From positions 3,100,001 through 3,164,000 of the forward strand of contig OZ244895.1 of the NCBI GenBank assembly GCA_965221555.1: DNA of 64,000 nt, in the 5' to 3' direction. Both the position numbers and the translations under genes were made by a program. Below are positions 34,650-42,424 of this stretch, piece by piece (the first letter of the stretch is position 1; each line of letters opens with the position of its first letter). The stretch is from JAJEAD01 sp965221555. GTDB lineage: Bacteria > Pseudomonadota > Gammaproteobacteria > HK1. The notes under the pieces were generated by a model. That model was not told where the DNA came from. It was given only the letters and a program-made list of their open reading frames with translations, and did not search any database.

Positions 34650-35447
34650 TCATGCCAGCGAGGCCGCGACCGCACGCCTGGCCATTACCGTCACCAGGTG
34701 CGCGCGATACTCGTCGCTGGCATGGATGTCGGAATTGAGCCCGTCCGGCGGGATATGGATATCGGCCACCGACTCGGGCACGAAGCGCTTCGACAGCGCC
34801 GCCTCCATCTCGGCGACTCTGAAGACGCGGGGTCCGGCGCCAGTGACCGCCACCCGCACCCCGGCATCGCTCTGCGCCACCATCACCCCGACGATCGCGT
34901 AACGGGACGCGGGATTCGGGAACTTGAGGTAGGCGGCGCGCAGAGGCGCCGGGAACTCCACCGCGGTCACGATCTCGTCGGGCTCGAGCGCGGTCTCGAA
35001 GAGATCGACGAAGAAGTCGTCCGCCGCGATCCGGCGGGTGCTGGTGCACACCGTCGCCGCCAGCGCCACCAGTGCGGCCGGATAGTCCGCGGCCGGATCG
35101 GCGTTCGCGATCGAACCGCCGAGCGTGCCCCGGTTGCGCACCTGCGGATCTCCGATGCGCGAAGCAAGCGCGGCGAGGGCGGGGATCGATGACGTGACCG
35201 TCGACGACCGCGCCACTTCGCCATGACGGGCCAGGGCGCCGATCCCCACCCCGCCGGGCAGGGATTCGATCTTCCGAAGCTCGGCCAGCGCCTGCAGGTC
35301 CACGACATGCGAAGGGGATGCAAGACGTTGTTTCAGCGTGGGAATCAGAGTGTGGCCGCCGGCCACGAGCTTCGCGTCCTCGTGCGTGCGCAGTGCGCTT
35401 ACCGCCTCGCTCAGGGTGTCGGGGCGCAAGTATTCGAAGGTGTACAT
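34650..35447 (-). CDS. CoxM-like FAD-binding subunit (medium subunit of molybdenum hydroxylases)
   Basis: A 265-residue flavoprotein of the CO-dehydrogenase/xanthine-oxidase medium-subunit family. The two FAD motifs are AGGHTLIPTLKQRLASP and TLGGSIANADPAADYPAAL. It normally passes electrons between the 2Fe-2S subunit and quinone or NAD. The 2Fe-2S gene is 12 bp upstream. No molybdenum large subunit (CoxL) follows; the neighbour is instead the AOR ferredoxin. Confidence 0.9.
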   Translation of the reverse strand: MYTFEYLRPDTLSEAVSALRTHEDAKLVAGGHTLIPTLKQRLASPSHVVDLQALAELRKIESLPGGVGIGALARHGEVARSSTVTSSIPALAALASRIGDPQVRNRGTLGGSIANADPAADYPAALVALAATVCTSTRRIAADDFFVDLFETALEPDEIVTAVEFPAPLRAAYLKFPNPASRYAIVGVMVAQSDAGVRVAVTGAGPRVFRVAEMEAALSKRFVPESVADIHIPPDGLNSDIHASDEYRAHLVTVMARRAVAASLA

Positions 35448-35459
35448 CGCGCCCGTCGC

Positions 35460-35927
35460 TCACGCTCCGCGCATCGCCTCGGCTCCCGCGAGGATCGACT
35501 TGACGATGTTGTGATACCCCGTGCAGCGGCAGAGGTTTCCCTCCAGCCACTCACGCACCTCGCGCTCGGTGGGGTCGGGGTTGTGTCTGACCAGGTCCAG
35601 CGCGCTCATGATCACTCCGGGGGTACAGAACCCGCACTGCAGGCCGTGATTCTGCCGGAACGCCTCCTGCATGGGGTGCAGCTTCTCGCCCTCGGCCACG
35701 CTCTCGATGGTCCGGATCCGGCAGCCCTCGACCTGCGCGGCCAGCACCGTGCAGCTCTTGACCGAATCGTCGTCGATGTGCACCACGCAGGCGCCACACT
35801 GACTGGTGTCGCAGCCCACGTGCGTACCGGTGAGCCGGAAGTGCTCGCGGATCAACGTGACCAGCAGGGTACGCTCTTCGACATCGGCGGCGACCGCCTC
35901 GCCGTTCAACGTGAATGAAACGCGCAA
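35460..35927 (-). CDS. CoxS-like [2Fe-2S] subunit of molybdenum hydroxylases
   Basis: A ~155-residue two-cluster protein: plant-type motif CDTSQCGAC with a fourth Cys in VKSC, and the second cluster CGFC with NLCRCTGY. FTLNGEAVAADVEERTLLV is the family N-terminus. No ATG or GTG is suitably placed; TTG 35927, with AGAGGG about 11 nt upstream, is the best start I can offer. It lies between the CoxG-like and CoxM-like genes. CoxS relays electrons from the molybdenum centre to the flavin. Confidence 0.88.
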   Translation of the reverse strand: MRVSFTLNGEAVAADVEERTLLVTLIREHFRLTGTHVGCDTSQCGACVVHIDDDSVKSCTVLAAQVEGCRIRTIESVAEGEKLHPMQEAFRQNHGLQCGFCTPGVIMSALDLVRHNPDPTEREVREWLEGNLCRCTGYHNIVKSILAGAEAMRGA

Positions 35928-36006
35928 CGTGGGGCTTCCCTCTTGCCTCGCCTCCGAACCCGACCGGAAGCTGCTCCTCCAGTCTACCGGGGCGCGCGAC
36001 GGCGTA

Positions 36007-36480
36007 TCATGCCGCCTCGCCTCGACCGTCGCCGGCGCCGGCGCCGGACAAGGTGGCGACGAAGCGCGCAAAGAAGTCGGAAGCGATCTTGCGGGTGGCC
36101 CCCGCCACCAGACGGGATCCGATCTGGGCAAGCTTTCCCCCCACCTGCAGCTCCGCCCGATAGCGCAGCACGGTCTCGTCGCCCTCGGCTTCGAGCTCCA
36201 CATCGGCCGATCCTCGACCAAAGCCGGCCGCCCCGCCCTTGCCGGAGCCGCTGATCGTGTAGCGGGCGGGCGGGTCCAGATTCGAGAGCTCGATGCGGCT
36301 GTGGAATCTGGCGTCGACCGGACCGATCCGGGAACGAATCACCGCGATGAACTCGTTTTCCGATTGCCGTTCGATGCTCTCGCAGCCGGGGATGCACTCC
36401 TTGAGCACGAGCGGATCGTTGAGCGCATCCCATACGCGCTCCCGGGTCGCCGGGACGCGGAATTCACCGTTGATGTCCAC
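36007..36480 (-). CDS. CoxG-like SRPBCC protein
   Basis: A 157-residue SRPBCC-fold protein of the CoxG family: GEFRVPATRERVWDALNDP, ECIPGCESIER and YTISGSGKGGAAGFGRGSA. In CO dehydrogenase clusters CoxG is linked to membrane attachment of the enzyme, and recent work in mycobacteria ties a homologue to quinone delivery. It starts at GTG 36480. A TATATT box ends 6 nt before this GTG (36487-36492), so the transcript could be leaderless. It is the first gene of the minus-strand cluster, divergent from pyk. Confidence 0.87.
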   Translation of the reverse strand: MDINGEFRVPATRERVWDALNDPLVLKECIPGCESIERQSENEFIAVIRSRIGPVDARFHSRIELSNLDPPARYTISGSGKGGAAGFGRGSADVELEAEGDETVLRYRAELQVGGKLAQIGSRLVAGATRKIASDFFARFVATLSGAGAGDGRGEAA

Positions 36481-36571
36481 TGCCGTAATATATCAGAGCA
36501 TGCGCCGGGAACCGTCTGCACGAAGAGCCGGGCAGGCGAATCGCGTCCCGGTTGCGTGACCCTGCCGCCCC

Positions 36572-37996
36572 ATGCGCCGCCTTCGCAACGCCAAGATAAT
36601 CGCGACCCTCGGACCTGCGAGCTCGAGCGAGGCGACGATCCTGGATCTCTTCGTCGCCGGGGCGGACGTGTTTCGCCTGAACTTCAGTCACGGCACTCTC
36701 GAGGAGCATCGCGAGAGGCTGGACATCATACGCCGCCTGGAGAAGCGGACCGGCCGTCCGGTGGCGGCCCTGCTCGACCTCCAGGGACCGAAGCTTCGCA
36801 TCGGCCGTTTCGAACGGGGAAGCGCGCACCTGCGGGAAGGCAGCACCTTCCGCCTCGACCTCGACGACACGCCCGGCGACGAGACTCGGGCCCCTCTCCC
36901 CCACCGGGAAGTGTTCGCGGCGCTGCGGCCCGGGGTGGAACTGCTGCTCGATGATGGGCGCATCCGGCTCGCGGTCAAGACCTCGGGGGCGAACTTCGCC
37001 GAGACGCTGGTCAAGATCGGTGGGACCCTGTCGAACAACAAGGGCGTGAACGTACCCGACGTGGTGCTCCCCCTGTCGCCATTCACGGACAAGGACGAGC
37101 GCGATCTGCGCGCAGGTCTGGAGCTTGGCGTCGACTGGGTCGCCCCTTCCTTCATCCAGCGTCCGCAGGACGTGCTGGAGCTGCGCCGCCGCCTCGACGG
37201 ACGCGCGGCGATCATGGTCAAGCTCGAGAAGCCGGCCGCGGTGGAGCGCCTGAAGGAGATTGTCGAGCTCGCCGACGCGGTCATGGTCGCCCGGGGAGAC
37301 CTCGGGGTGGAGCTGCCGCCCGAGCGGGTACCGAGCGTGCAGAAGTCCATCGTGCGCGAATGCCGCGCCGCCGGCCGTCCGGTGGTGGTCGCCACCCAGA
37401 TGCTGGAGTCCATGATCGAAGCCCCGGTACCGACCCGCGCCGAGGCTTCCGACGTGGCAACCGCGGTCTACGATGGCGTCGATGCGGTCATGCTCTCGGG
37501 CGAGACGGCGGTGGGAAAGTACCCGGTGGAGACCGTCGCCATCATGGATCGCATCATTCGTCACGTGGAACGCGATCCCCACTACCGCCAGCTCATGGAC
37601 GCGGATCTTCCCGATCCCCAGGCGACCACGGCGGATGCGATCTGCGCGGCCACCCGCCGGATCGCCGAGACCATGCCGGTGGCCGCGACCGTGACCTATA
37701 CCAGCTCGGGATTCAGCGCCCTGCGCACGGCGCGGGAACGCTCCAAGGCGCCGATCCTCAGTCTGACGCCCAATCTGTCCACCGCGCGGCGCCTGTCCGT
37801 GGTGTGGGGGGTGCACGCCCAGCAAAGCGACACGCTCCGTCAGGTGCAGCAGATGGTCGACGACGCGTGCCGCGCGGCCTTGAAGGAGGGGTTCGCCGAC
37901 GTCGACGACCGGGTGGTGATAGTGGCCGGGCTGCCCTTCGGCCGCTCCGGCACCACCAACATGATTCGGGTGGCGCGCATTCCCGACCCGGGATAG
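36572..37996 (+). CDS. pyk: Pyruvate kinase
   Basis: Makes pyruvate and ATP from phosphoenolpyruvate and ADP. The 474-residue product has KIIATLGPASSS, RLNFSHGT, LLDLQGPKLRIG, the MVKLEKPAAVE catalytic Lys-Glu region, MVARGDLGVELPPE and MLSGETAVGKYPVE. Length is normal. It is divergent from the coxG-like gene with 91 bp between. Its stop codon TAG lies inside the end of a dispersed repeat half-copy. Confidence 0.96.
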   Translation: MRRLRNAKIIATLGPASSSEATILDLFVAGADVFRLNFSHGTLEEHRERLDIIRRLEKRTGRPVAALLDLQGPKLRIGRFERGSAHLREGSTFRLDLDDTPGDETRAPLPHREVFAALRPGVELLLDDGRIRLAVKTSGANFAETLVKIGGTLSNNKGVNVPDVVLPLSPFTDKDERDLRAGLELGVDWVAPSFIQRPQDVLELRRRLDGRAAIMVKLEKPAAVERLKEIVELADAVMVARGDLGVELPPERVPSVQKSIVRECRAAGRPVVVATQMLESMIEAPVPTRAEASDVATAVYDGVDAVMLSGETAVGKYPVETVAIMDRIIRHVERDPHYRQLMDADLPDPQATTADAICAATRRIAETMPVAATVTYTSSGFSALRTARERSKAPILSLTPNLSTARRLSVVWGVHAQQSDTLRQVQQMVDDACRAALKEGFADVDDRVVIVAGLPFGRSGTTNMIRVARIPDPG

Positions 37997-38060
37997 CCCG
38001 TATTTCTCACCGATTCTCGGTCGCTGCGGGCGCGAGGATGCGGTGATGGCGGGTCGTACC
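37994..38060 (+). repeat. Dispersed repeat, left half only
   Basis: TAGCCCGTATTTCTCACCGA, then TTCTCGGTCGCTGCGGGCGC and GAGGATGC follow the left part of the copy at 31871-32057 (minus strand) with few changes, and also the left part of copy 1. The similarity fades after GGGTCGTACC. The right half of the same element is found 1.3 kb away at 39336, on the other side of the dsbC-like gene. The rest of the gap to 38231 shows nothing I can name. Confidence 0.6.
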
Positions 38061-38231
38061 GCGACGCTACCTGTCCGCGCCCATCACCAACCGGGCCGGC
38101 GGATGCGCTCCGCAGCCGTGTACCGGGGACAGCGAAGGGCCTGCGGCCGAGTTCCCGAACAAGTCCCGAAGAGGAGCAGGAACCCCGCGAATCCGCTCCG
38201 ATCCTCCGATCGCGCTACCCGCCGATCCGGC

Positions 38232-38387
38232 TCAATGCCAGTCCAGGAAGGCCCCCATCAGGATCAGCACGAAGAGTCCGGCGAATCCGAAGAGCACGTT
38301 CGATACCGCCCGATACTTTTCGCGCACTTCGTATCCGACCCAGGCGAGCACCAGCGACAGCGCGAGGAGGATGAAGAGGGTGCGCAC
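38232..38387 (-). CDS. Small two-helix membrane protein
   Basis: A short frame on the minus strand encodes about 51 residues from GTG 38387, or 59 from a CTG at 38411 that overlaps the dsbC stop as CTGA. It has two hydrophobic segments, VRTLFILLALSLVLAWVGY and VLFGFAGLFVLILMGAF, joined by a charged turn (EVREKYRAVS), and ends FLDWH. No clear ribosome site decides the start. It follows the dsbC-like gene directly. I do not recognise the family; it is real-looking by composition and position. Confidence 0.5.
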   Translation of the reverse strand: MRTLFILLALSLVLAWVGYEVREKYRAVSNVLFGFAGLFVLILMGAFLDWH

Positions 38388-38407
38388 CGGCGGCTCGGGG
38401 GCGGCGC

Positions 38408-39133
38408 TCAGGCTCCGTCCGCGTCCGTTTCGAGATGGGTAAGGAGATCGTCCGGCGACAGGTAGCCTCCGAGCAGCTCTCCGGACTGGAGCAGGATCGC
38501 CGGGGTTCCCCGCACGCCGATCTCCTGTCCGGCCACGTACTGGGCGCTCACCAGGTTGTCACAGGTACGCTCCGGCACCGGACGGCCGAATTTCGCATCG
38601 CCTATCGCCTGGTGCGGATCGTCGGCGCACCACACCGACACCATCTTGTCGTACGTGGGCGAGCCAATGCCGGCCCGCGGGAAGGCGACGTAGCGGATCG
38701 CAATCCCGCGCCGATTGTAGTCCGCCATCTGCCGGTGGAGCTTTGCGCAGTAACTGCAGTCGACGTCGGTGAACACGGTAACGGTGTGCTTCGCCTCGGA
38801 AGGCGCGAACACGATCATCGACTCCTCGCCGAGCCTCCCGAGCGTGTCCAGGCGCGCCCGCCCGCGGCGCTCCTCGGTCAGATTGCGGTTTTCCGCGACA
38901 TCGTAGAGGTCGCCACGCAGGGCGTAGCGCCCGTCGGCGGAGAAGTAGAAGATGTTCTGGCCGAACACCACCTCGTAGAAGCCGTCCAGCTCGGCGGATG
39001 GCACCGCTTCGGGAACCGCGCCCACGAACACTTTCGCGAGCACCTCGGCGAGCGCCGCCGGGACCTCCTCCGCCGGGGTCTGGGCGAAGGGAAGAAGGGA
39101 GAAACAGGCGGCTGCCGCAATACGAACGAACAT
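38408..39133 (-). CDS. DsbC-like periplasmic disulfide isomerase
   Basis: A 241-residue exported thioredoxin-fold protein: signal peptide at the N-terminus (MFVRIAAAACFSLLPFAQTP), an N-terminal dimerisation-type region (GFYEVVFGQNIFYFSADGRY), the active-site CSYC in FTDVDCSYCAKLHRQM, and the cis-Pro region VRGTPAILLQSGELLGGY. It rearranges wrong disulfides in the periplasm. GAGGTGTTTC precedes ATG 39133. In many gammaproteobacteria dsbC sits next to xerD, as here. Confidence 0.88.
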   Translation of the reverse strand: MFVRIAAAACFSLLPFAQTPAEEVPAALAEVLAKVFVGAVPEAVPSAELDGFYEVVFGQNIFYFSADGRYALRGDLYDVAENRNLTEERRGRARLDTLGRLGEESMIVFAPSEAKHTVTVFTDVDCSYCAKLHRQMADYNRRGIAIRYVAFPRAGIGSPTYDKMVSVWCADDPHQAIGDAKFGRPVPERTCDNLVSAQYVAGQEIGVRGTPAILLQSGELLGGYLSPDDLLTHLETDADGA

Positions 39134-39335
39134 GAAACACCTCGGGCAGGATGCTGCGGTGGTACCGCTAAGCATAACCATAAATAAACCGTCCCCACAT
39201 TTTTCTTCACCCTCGCAAGTGGAGGCGCAGCGGCGAGCTGGACAAGGACGAAGCGCCGGTGGCGGGGACTTCCCTGGGAGCGGACAAGCCAGGGACGGCT
39301 TGCCCGGCCCGAAAGCATAGCCCAAGGACTGCTCA

Positions 39336-39446
39336 GCGTTGCAGGTAGCCCGACACTGAGTCGGAAGCGCCGCGACGCGGTACGCCACGCCAAAACGAGC
39401 ACATTGGCGTCCGCCAGCCAAGAAATCGGTGTAGTGGGCGGGCCAG
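39336..39446 (+). repeat. Dispersed repeat, right half only
   Basis: Lies in the 329-bp gap 39134-39462. CCCGACACTGAGTCGGAAGC, then GCCGCGACGC and the end AATCGGTGTAGTGGGCGGG-CCA align with the right half of copy 1 (8371-8482) and of the copy at 31871. The left part of the gap, 39134-39335, shows no clear match. It ends 17 bp before the xerD stop. Confidence 0.62.
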
Positions 39447-39462
39447 GCCCCGACGGATGGAC

Positions 39463-40347
39463 TCAGCCCCGGGGGTGGTGCTCGGCGTGGATGTGCTTCA
39501 GGCGCTCGCGCGCGACGTGGGTGTAGATCTGCGTGGTGGAGAGATCGCGGTGACCGAGCAGCATCTGGAGAACGCGCAGGTCCGCGCCGTGGTTGAGCAA
39601 GTGGGTGGCGAAGGCATGGCGCAGGGTATGGGGCGAGATCTCCCGATCGATTCCGGCGCGCAGCGCATAGCGCTTGATCGCCTGCCAGACGGCCTGCCGG
39701 GTTATCGCGTTCGCCCGACGGCTCGGAAACAGCGCTTCGCACACGCGCCCCCCCAGGATCTCGGGGCGGCCGCGGACGAGGTAGCTTTCCAGCCGGTGCG
39801 CGGCTTCCTCGCCAAAGGGAACCAGACGTTCTCTTGCTCCCTTCCCACTGATCCGTACCGTACCCTGCCTCAGATTGAGGCGGCTGAGGGTGAGCCCGAC
39901 CAGTTCCGAGACCCGCAGCCCAGACGCGTAGAGAAGCTCGAGCATCGCCCGATCCCGCAGTCCGAGCGCCGTCGACAGGTCCGGGGCGGCGAGAAGCTCA
40001 TCGACCTGCGTCTCGCTGAGCACCCCGGGCAGGCGGCGAGCCAGGCGCGGGGACTCGAGCCGAGCGCTCGGGTCGTTTTCCAGCGTCCCCCGCTGGACCT
40101 GGTAGCGATAGAAGCGCCGCAGGGCCGACAGACGGCGGGCGACGGTACGCACCGGGGTCCCGATCTGCTCCGCCATGAAGTCCGAGAGATCGGCGGGGCC
40201 GACTTCGAGAAGGTTCCGATTCCGCGCGGCGGCCCATGCGGAAAAGAGCAGCAGATCGCCGCGGTAGGCGGACAGGGTGTTCTCCGCGAGGCCCCTCTCC
40301 ATCCACACGCGATCGAGGAAATCCTCGATGTGTTCGCGATCGCTCAG
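39463..40347 (-). CDS. xerD: Tyrosine recombinase XerD (CTG start proposed)
   Basis: Resolves chromosome dimers at dif together with XerC. The 294-residue product has the catalytic set: Arg in ASGLRVSELVGL, Lys in RISGKGARERL, HTLRHAFATHLLNHG (His, Arg), LGHRDLSTTQIYTHV (His, Tyr). The N-terminus HIEDFLDRVWMERGLAENTL matches E. coli XerD. The only codon in place is CTG at 40347, overlapping the rplS stop as CTGA, with AAGGAG five nt upstream; no ATG, GTG or TTG starts early enough. It is a housekeeping recombinase, not an integron or phage integrase. Confidence 0.9.
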   Translation of the reverse strand: MSDREHIEDFLDRVWMERGLAENTLSAYRGDLLLFSAWAAARNRNLLEVGPADLSDFMAEQIGTPVRTVARRLSALRRFYRYQVQRGTLENDPSARLESPRLARRLPGVLSETQVDELLAAPDLSTALGLRDRAMLELLYASGLRVSELVGLTLSRLNLRQGTVRISGKGARERLVPFGEEAAHRLESYLVRGRPEILGGRVCEALFPSRRANAITRQAVWQAIKRYALRAGIDREISPHTLRHAFATHLLNHGADLRVLQMLLGHRDLSTTQIYTHVARERLKHIHAEHHPRG

Positions 40348-40688
40348 ATCTTCTCCTTGATGCGGGCCGCCCGGCCGGTACGACCGCGAAGGTAGTAGAG
40401 CTTGGCGCGCCGCACGTCGCCACGCCGCTTGACCACGACTTCGCTGATCTGGGGACTGTAGGTCTGGAAGACCCGCTCCACCCCCTCGCCGTGAGACAGC
40501 TTGCGAACCGTGAACGAGGAGTTCAGACCGCGTTTGCGCTTCGCGATGACCACCCCTTCGAAGTTCTGCAGGCGCTCTCTGGTGCCTTCCCGGACCCTTA
40601 CCTTTACGACCACGGTGTCGCCGGGGCCGAAGGCGGGCAACTCGCGGGTCATCTGCTCGGCTTCGATTCGCGCGATGATGTCGCTCAT
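40344..40688 (-). CDS. rplS: 50S ribosomal protein L19
   Basis: A 114-residue protein matching the family: FGPGDTVVVKVRVREGTRER, NFEGVVIAKRKRGLNSSFTVRK, ERVFQTYSP and RAKLYYLRGR. It lies at the subunit interface of the large subunit. Its ATG overlaps the trmD stop as ATGA, and its own stop overlaps the proposed xerD start. Standard order rpsP-rimM-trmD-rplS. Confidence 0.97.
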   Translation of the reverse strand: MSDIIARIEAEQMTRELPAFGPGDTVVVKVRVREGTRERLQNFEGVVIAKRKRGLNSSFTVRKLSHGEGVERVFQTYSPQISEVVVKRRGDVRRAKLYYLRGRTGRAARIKEKI

Positions 40689-41467
40689 TTCCAGGTACTC
40701 GCTGTGTTGGCCGAAACGGGGCGCATCGTCGCTCGAAACTCGGACTTGAACTCGTCGAGCAGCGTGCGTTTCTCGGCATTCAATTCGTGTTCTTCCAGGA
40801 TGTCGGGACGGCGCAACCAGGTCCGCCCGAGAGCCTGCTTGAGCCGCCAGCGCGCGATGGCGCCGTGGTCCCCTCCGAGCAGCACTTCGGGCACCCGCCG
40901 TCCATCGCATTCCCGGGGGCGGGTGTAGTGCGGATACTCGAGCAATCCCTGCTCGAAGGACTCCTCTTCGGCGGATTCCTCGTGGCCCAGCGCACCGGGC
41001 AGACAGCGCACGACGGCTTCGATCACCACCATCGCCGCCACCTCGCCACCACTTAGCAGGTAGTCGCCGATGGAGACTTCCTCGTCGACCTCGGCTTCGA
41101 CGAGACGCTCGTCCACGCCTTCGTAGCGCCCGCACACCAGCACCAGGCGGCGCCGCGTGGCAAGCCTCCTGACCGCCTTCTGATCGAGACGCCGTCCCTG
41201 AGGACTCAGGTAGACGACATGGGCCGCCTCCTCTGGCTCACCCCGCGCGCACCGGATTGCATCGCGCATCGGTTCGAACAGCATCACCATGCCCGCCCCG
41301 CCCCCGTAGGGCCGGTCATCGACGCGGCGGTGGCGGTCGTGGGTGAGATCGCGCGGATTCACGGCGCGTAGATCAACCAGTCCGGCCCCAATCGCCCTGC
41401 CCACCACACCGTGCTCGCGTACCGCCGCCAGCATCTCGGGGAAGATCGACACCACGACGATTTCCAT
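40685..41467 (-). CDS. trmD: tRNA (guanine-37-N1)-methyltransferase
   Basis: Methylates G37 next to the anticodon of certain tRNAs to prevent frameshifting. The 260-residue SPOUT protein starts MEIVVVSIFPEML, contains YGGGAGMVMLFEPM, YLSPQGRRLDQ, LVCGRYEGVDERL and VSIGDYLLSGGEVAAM, the trefoil-knot SAM site. ATG 41467 overlaps the rimM stop by one base (TGATG). Confidence 0.96.
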   Translation of the reverse strand: MEIVVVSIFPEMLAAVREHGVVGRAIGAGLVDLRAVNPRDLTHDRHRRVDDRPYGGGAGMVMLFEPMRDAIRCARGEPEEAAHVVYLSPQGRRLDQKAVRRLATRRRLVLVCGRYEGVDERLVEAEVDEEVSIGDYLLSGGEVAAMVVIEAVVRCLPGALGHEESAEEESFEQGLLEYPHYTRPRECDGRRVPEVLLGGDHGAIARWRLKQALGRTWLRRPDILEEHELNAEKRTLLDEFKSEFRATMRPVSANTASTWK

Positions 41468-41994
41468 CACCGGGTCTCCCCCGCATCGGCGTCCCAGTCG
41501 ACCTCGATCCGCCCCGCTTCGAGGTCGACCCCGCACACGGTCTGTCCGGGGACGAAGGGAACCAGCACTTGCCGAGCGCCCTCCTCCACCACCATCACAT
41601 CGTGGGCGCCGGTCTCCATCAGGCGCTGGACCCGGCCAAGCGAAGTGCCGACCTTGTCACGCACCGTCAGTCCGATGAGATCGCACCAGTAGTACTCGTC
41701 GGCCTCGGGCTCGGGCAACTGGAAGCGATGGACCGCGATATCCGCCCCGACGAAGCGCCGCGCGGTCTCGCGATCGTCGAGACCTTCCAGCTTGGCGACG
41801 AAGCCGCCACCGTGGGGATGTCCGCGGCGGACTTCGAAGGCGTCCCAGCGGCCTTCACCGCCGATCAGCCAGGGTTGATACTCGAGTATGCGCGCCGGTG
41901 GCGCGGTAGCGGAATGGACCCTCAGCCAGCCGTGGACGCCGAAGACGCCGCTGATTCTTCCAATGGGCACGCGCCGCTCGGCCAAAGCGTCCAT
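41467..41994 (-). CDS. rimM: 16S rRNA processing protein RimM
   Basis: Helps mature the 3' domain of the 30S subunit and binds S19. The 175-residue product has the N-terminal IGRISGVFGVHGWLRVHS and the C-terminal PRC-type region EYYWCDLIGLTV and VLVPFVPG. Length matches. It lies 30 bp after rpsP and overlaps trmD by one base. Confidence 0.94.
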   Translation of the reverse strand: MDALAERRVPIGRISGVFGVHGWLRVHSATAPPARILEYQPWLIGGEGRWDAFEVRRGHPHGGGFVAKLEGLDDRETARRFVGADIAVHRFQLPEPEADEYYWCDLIGLTVRDKVGTSLGRVQRLMETGAHDVMVVEEGARQVLVPFVPGQTVCGVDLEAGRIEVDWDADAGETR

Positions 41995-42024
41995 GATTTG
42001 CCGCGCACCCCTTGCACCGAGCCG

Positions 42025-42312
42025 TCAGCCGGGTGTGTCGCCGGCTTCCTTCGTGGGCGCCCCGGTCTCGGCGCGGGCCTGCGTCCTGAGCAGCTTGGCC
42101 ACCGCCGGTGACGTCTGGGCCCCCCGATCGCGCCAGTGCCGGATGCGTTCGGAGTCGATGCGCACCCGAACCTCGGCGCCGGTGGCGATTGGGTTGTAGA
42201 ACCCTACCCGTTCGATGAAACGCCCGTCACGCGGCGCCCGGCTTTCCGCGATCACGACATGGTAGAAGGGGCGCCGCTTGGCCCCCGCTCGGGCGAGACG
42301 AATCTTGACCAT
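42025..42312 (-). CDS. rpsP: 30S ribosomal protein S16
   Basis: A 95-residue protein: MVKIRLARAGAKRRPFYHVV, RDGRFIERVGFYNP and IRHWRDRGAQTSPAVAKLL. Slightly longer than E. coli (82) because of a polar C-terminal tail. It is the first gene of the rpsP-rimM-trmD-rplS-xerD chain, with a predicted promoter about 70 bp upstream. Confidence 0.96.
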   Translation of the reverse strand: MVKIRLARAGAKRRPFYHVVIAESRAPRDGRFIERVGFYNPIATGAEVRVRIDSERIRHWRDRGAQTSPAVAKLLRTQARAETGAPTKEAGDTPG

Positions 42313-42380
42313 TGAGGGAGTCTCTTCGACCTCGGTTGCTGGGCGGAACCGTCAAGGTACCGCTCGAAAAAAAACGCGTT

Positions 42381-42410
42381 ATTGTACGAAAGCGCCCCGA
42401 CGCAAGGCAA
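42381..42410 (-). promoter_or_regulatory. Predicted sigma-70 promoter for rpsP operon
   Basis: On the minus strand TTGCCT (42410-42405) and TACAAT (42386-42381) are separated by 18 bp in the 112-bp gap between ffh and rpsP. The -10 matches five of six consensus bases. The region just downstream has a run of eight T's. The ffh gene ends 15 bp upstream of the -35. Confidence 0.5.
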
Positions 42411-42424
42411 ACGCGGCGCGCGAC

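Noticed and set aside
39463..40347. Tyrosine recombinase as a sign of an integron or phage
   Set aside because: It is XerD by sequence and sits next to the dsbC-like gene, as in many gammaproteobacteria; no attachment site, cassette or phage gene is nearby.
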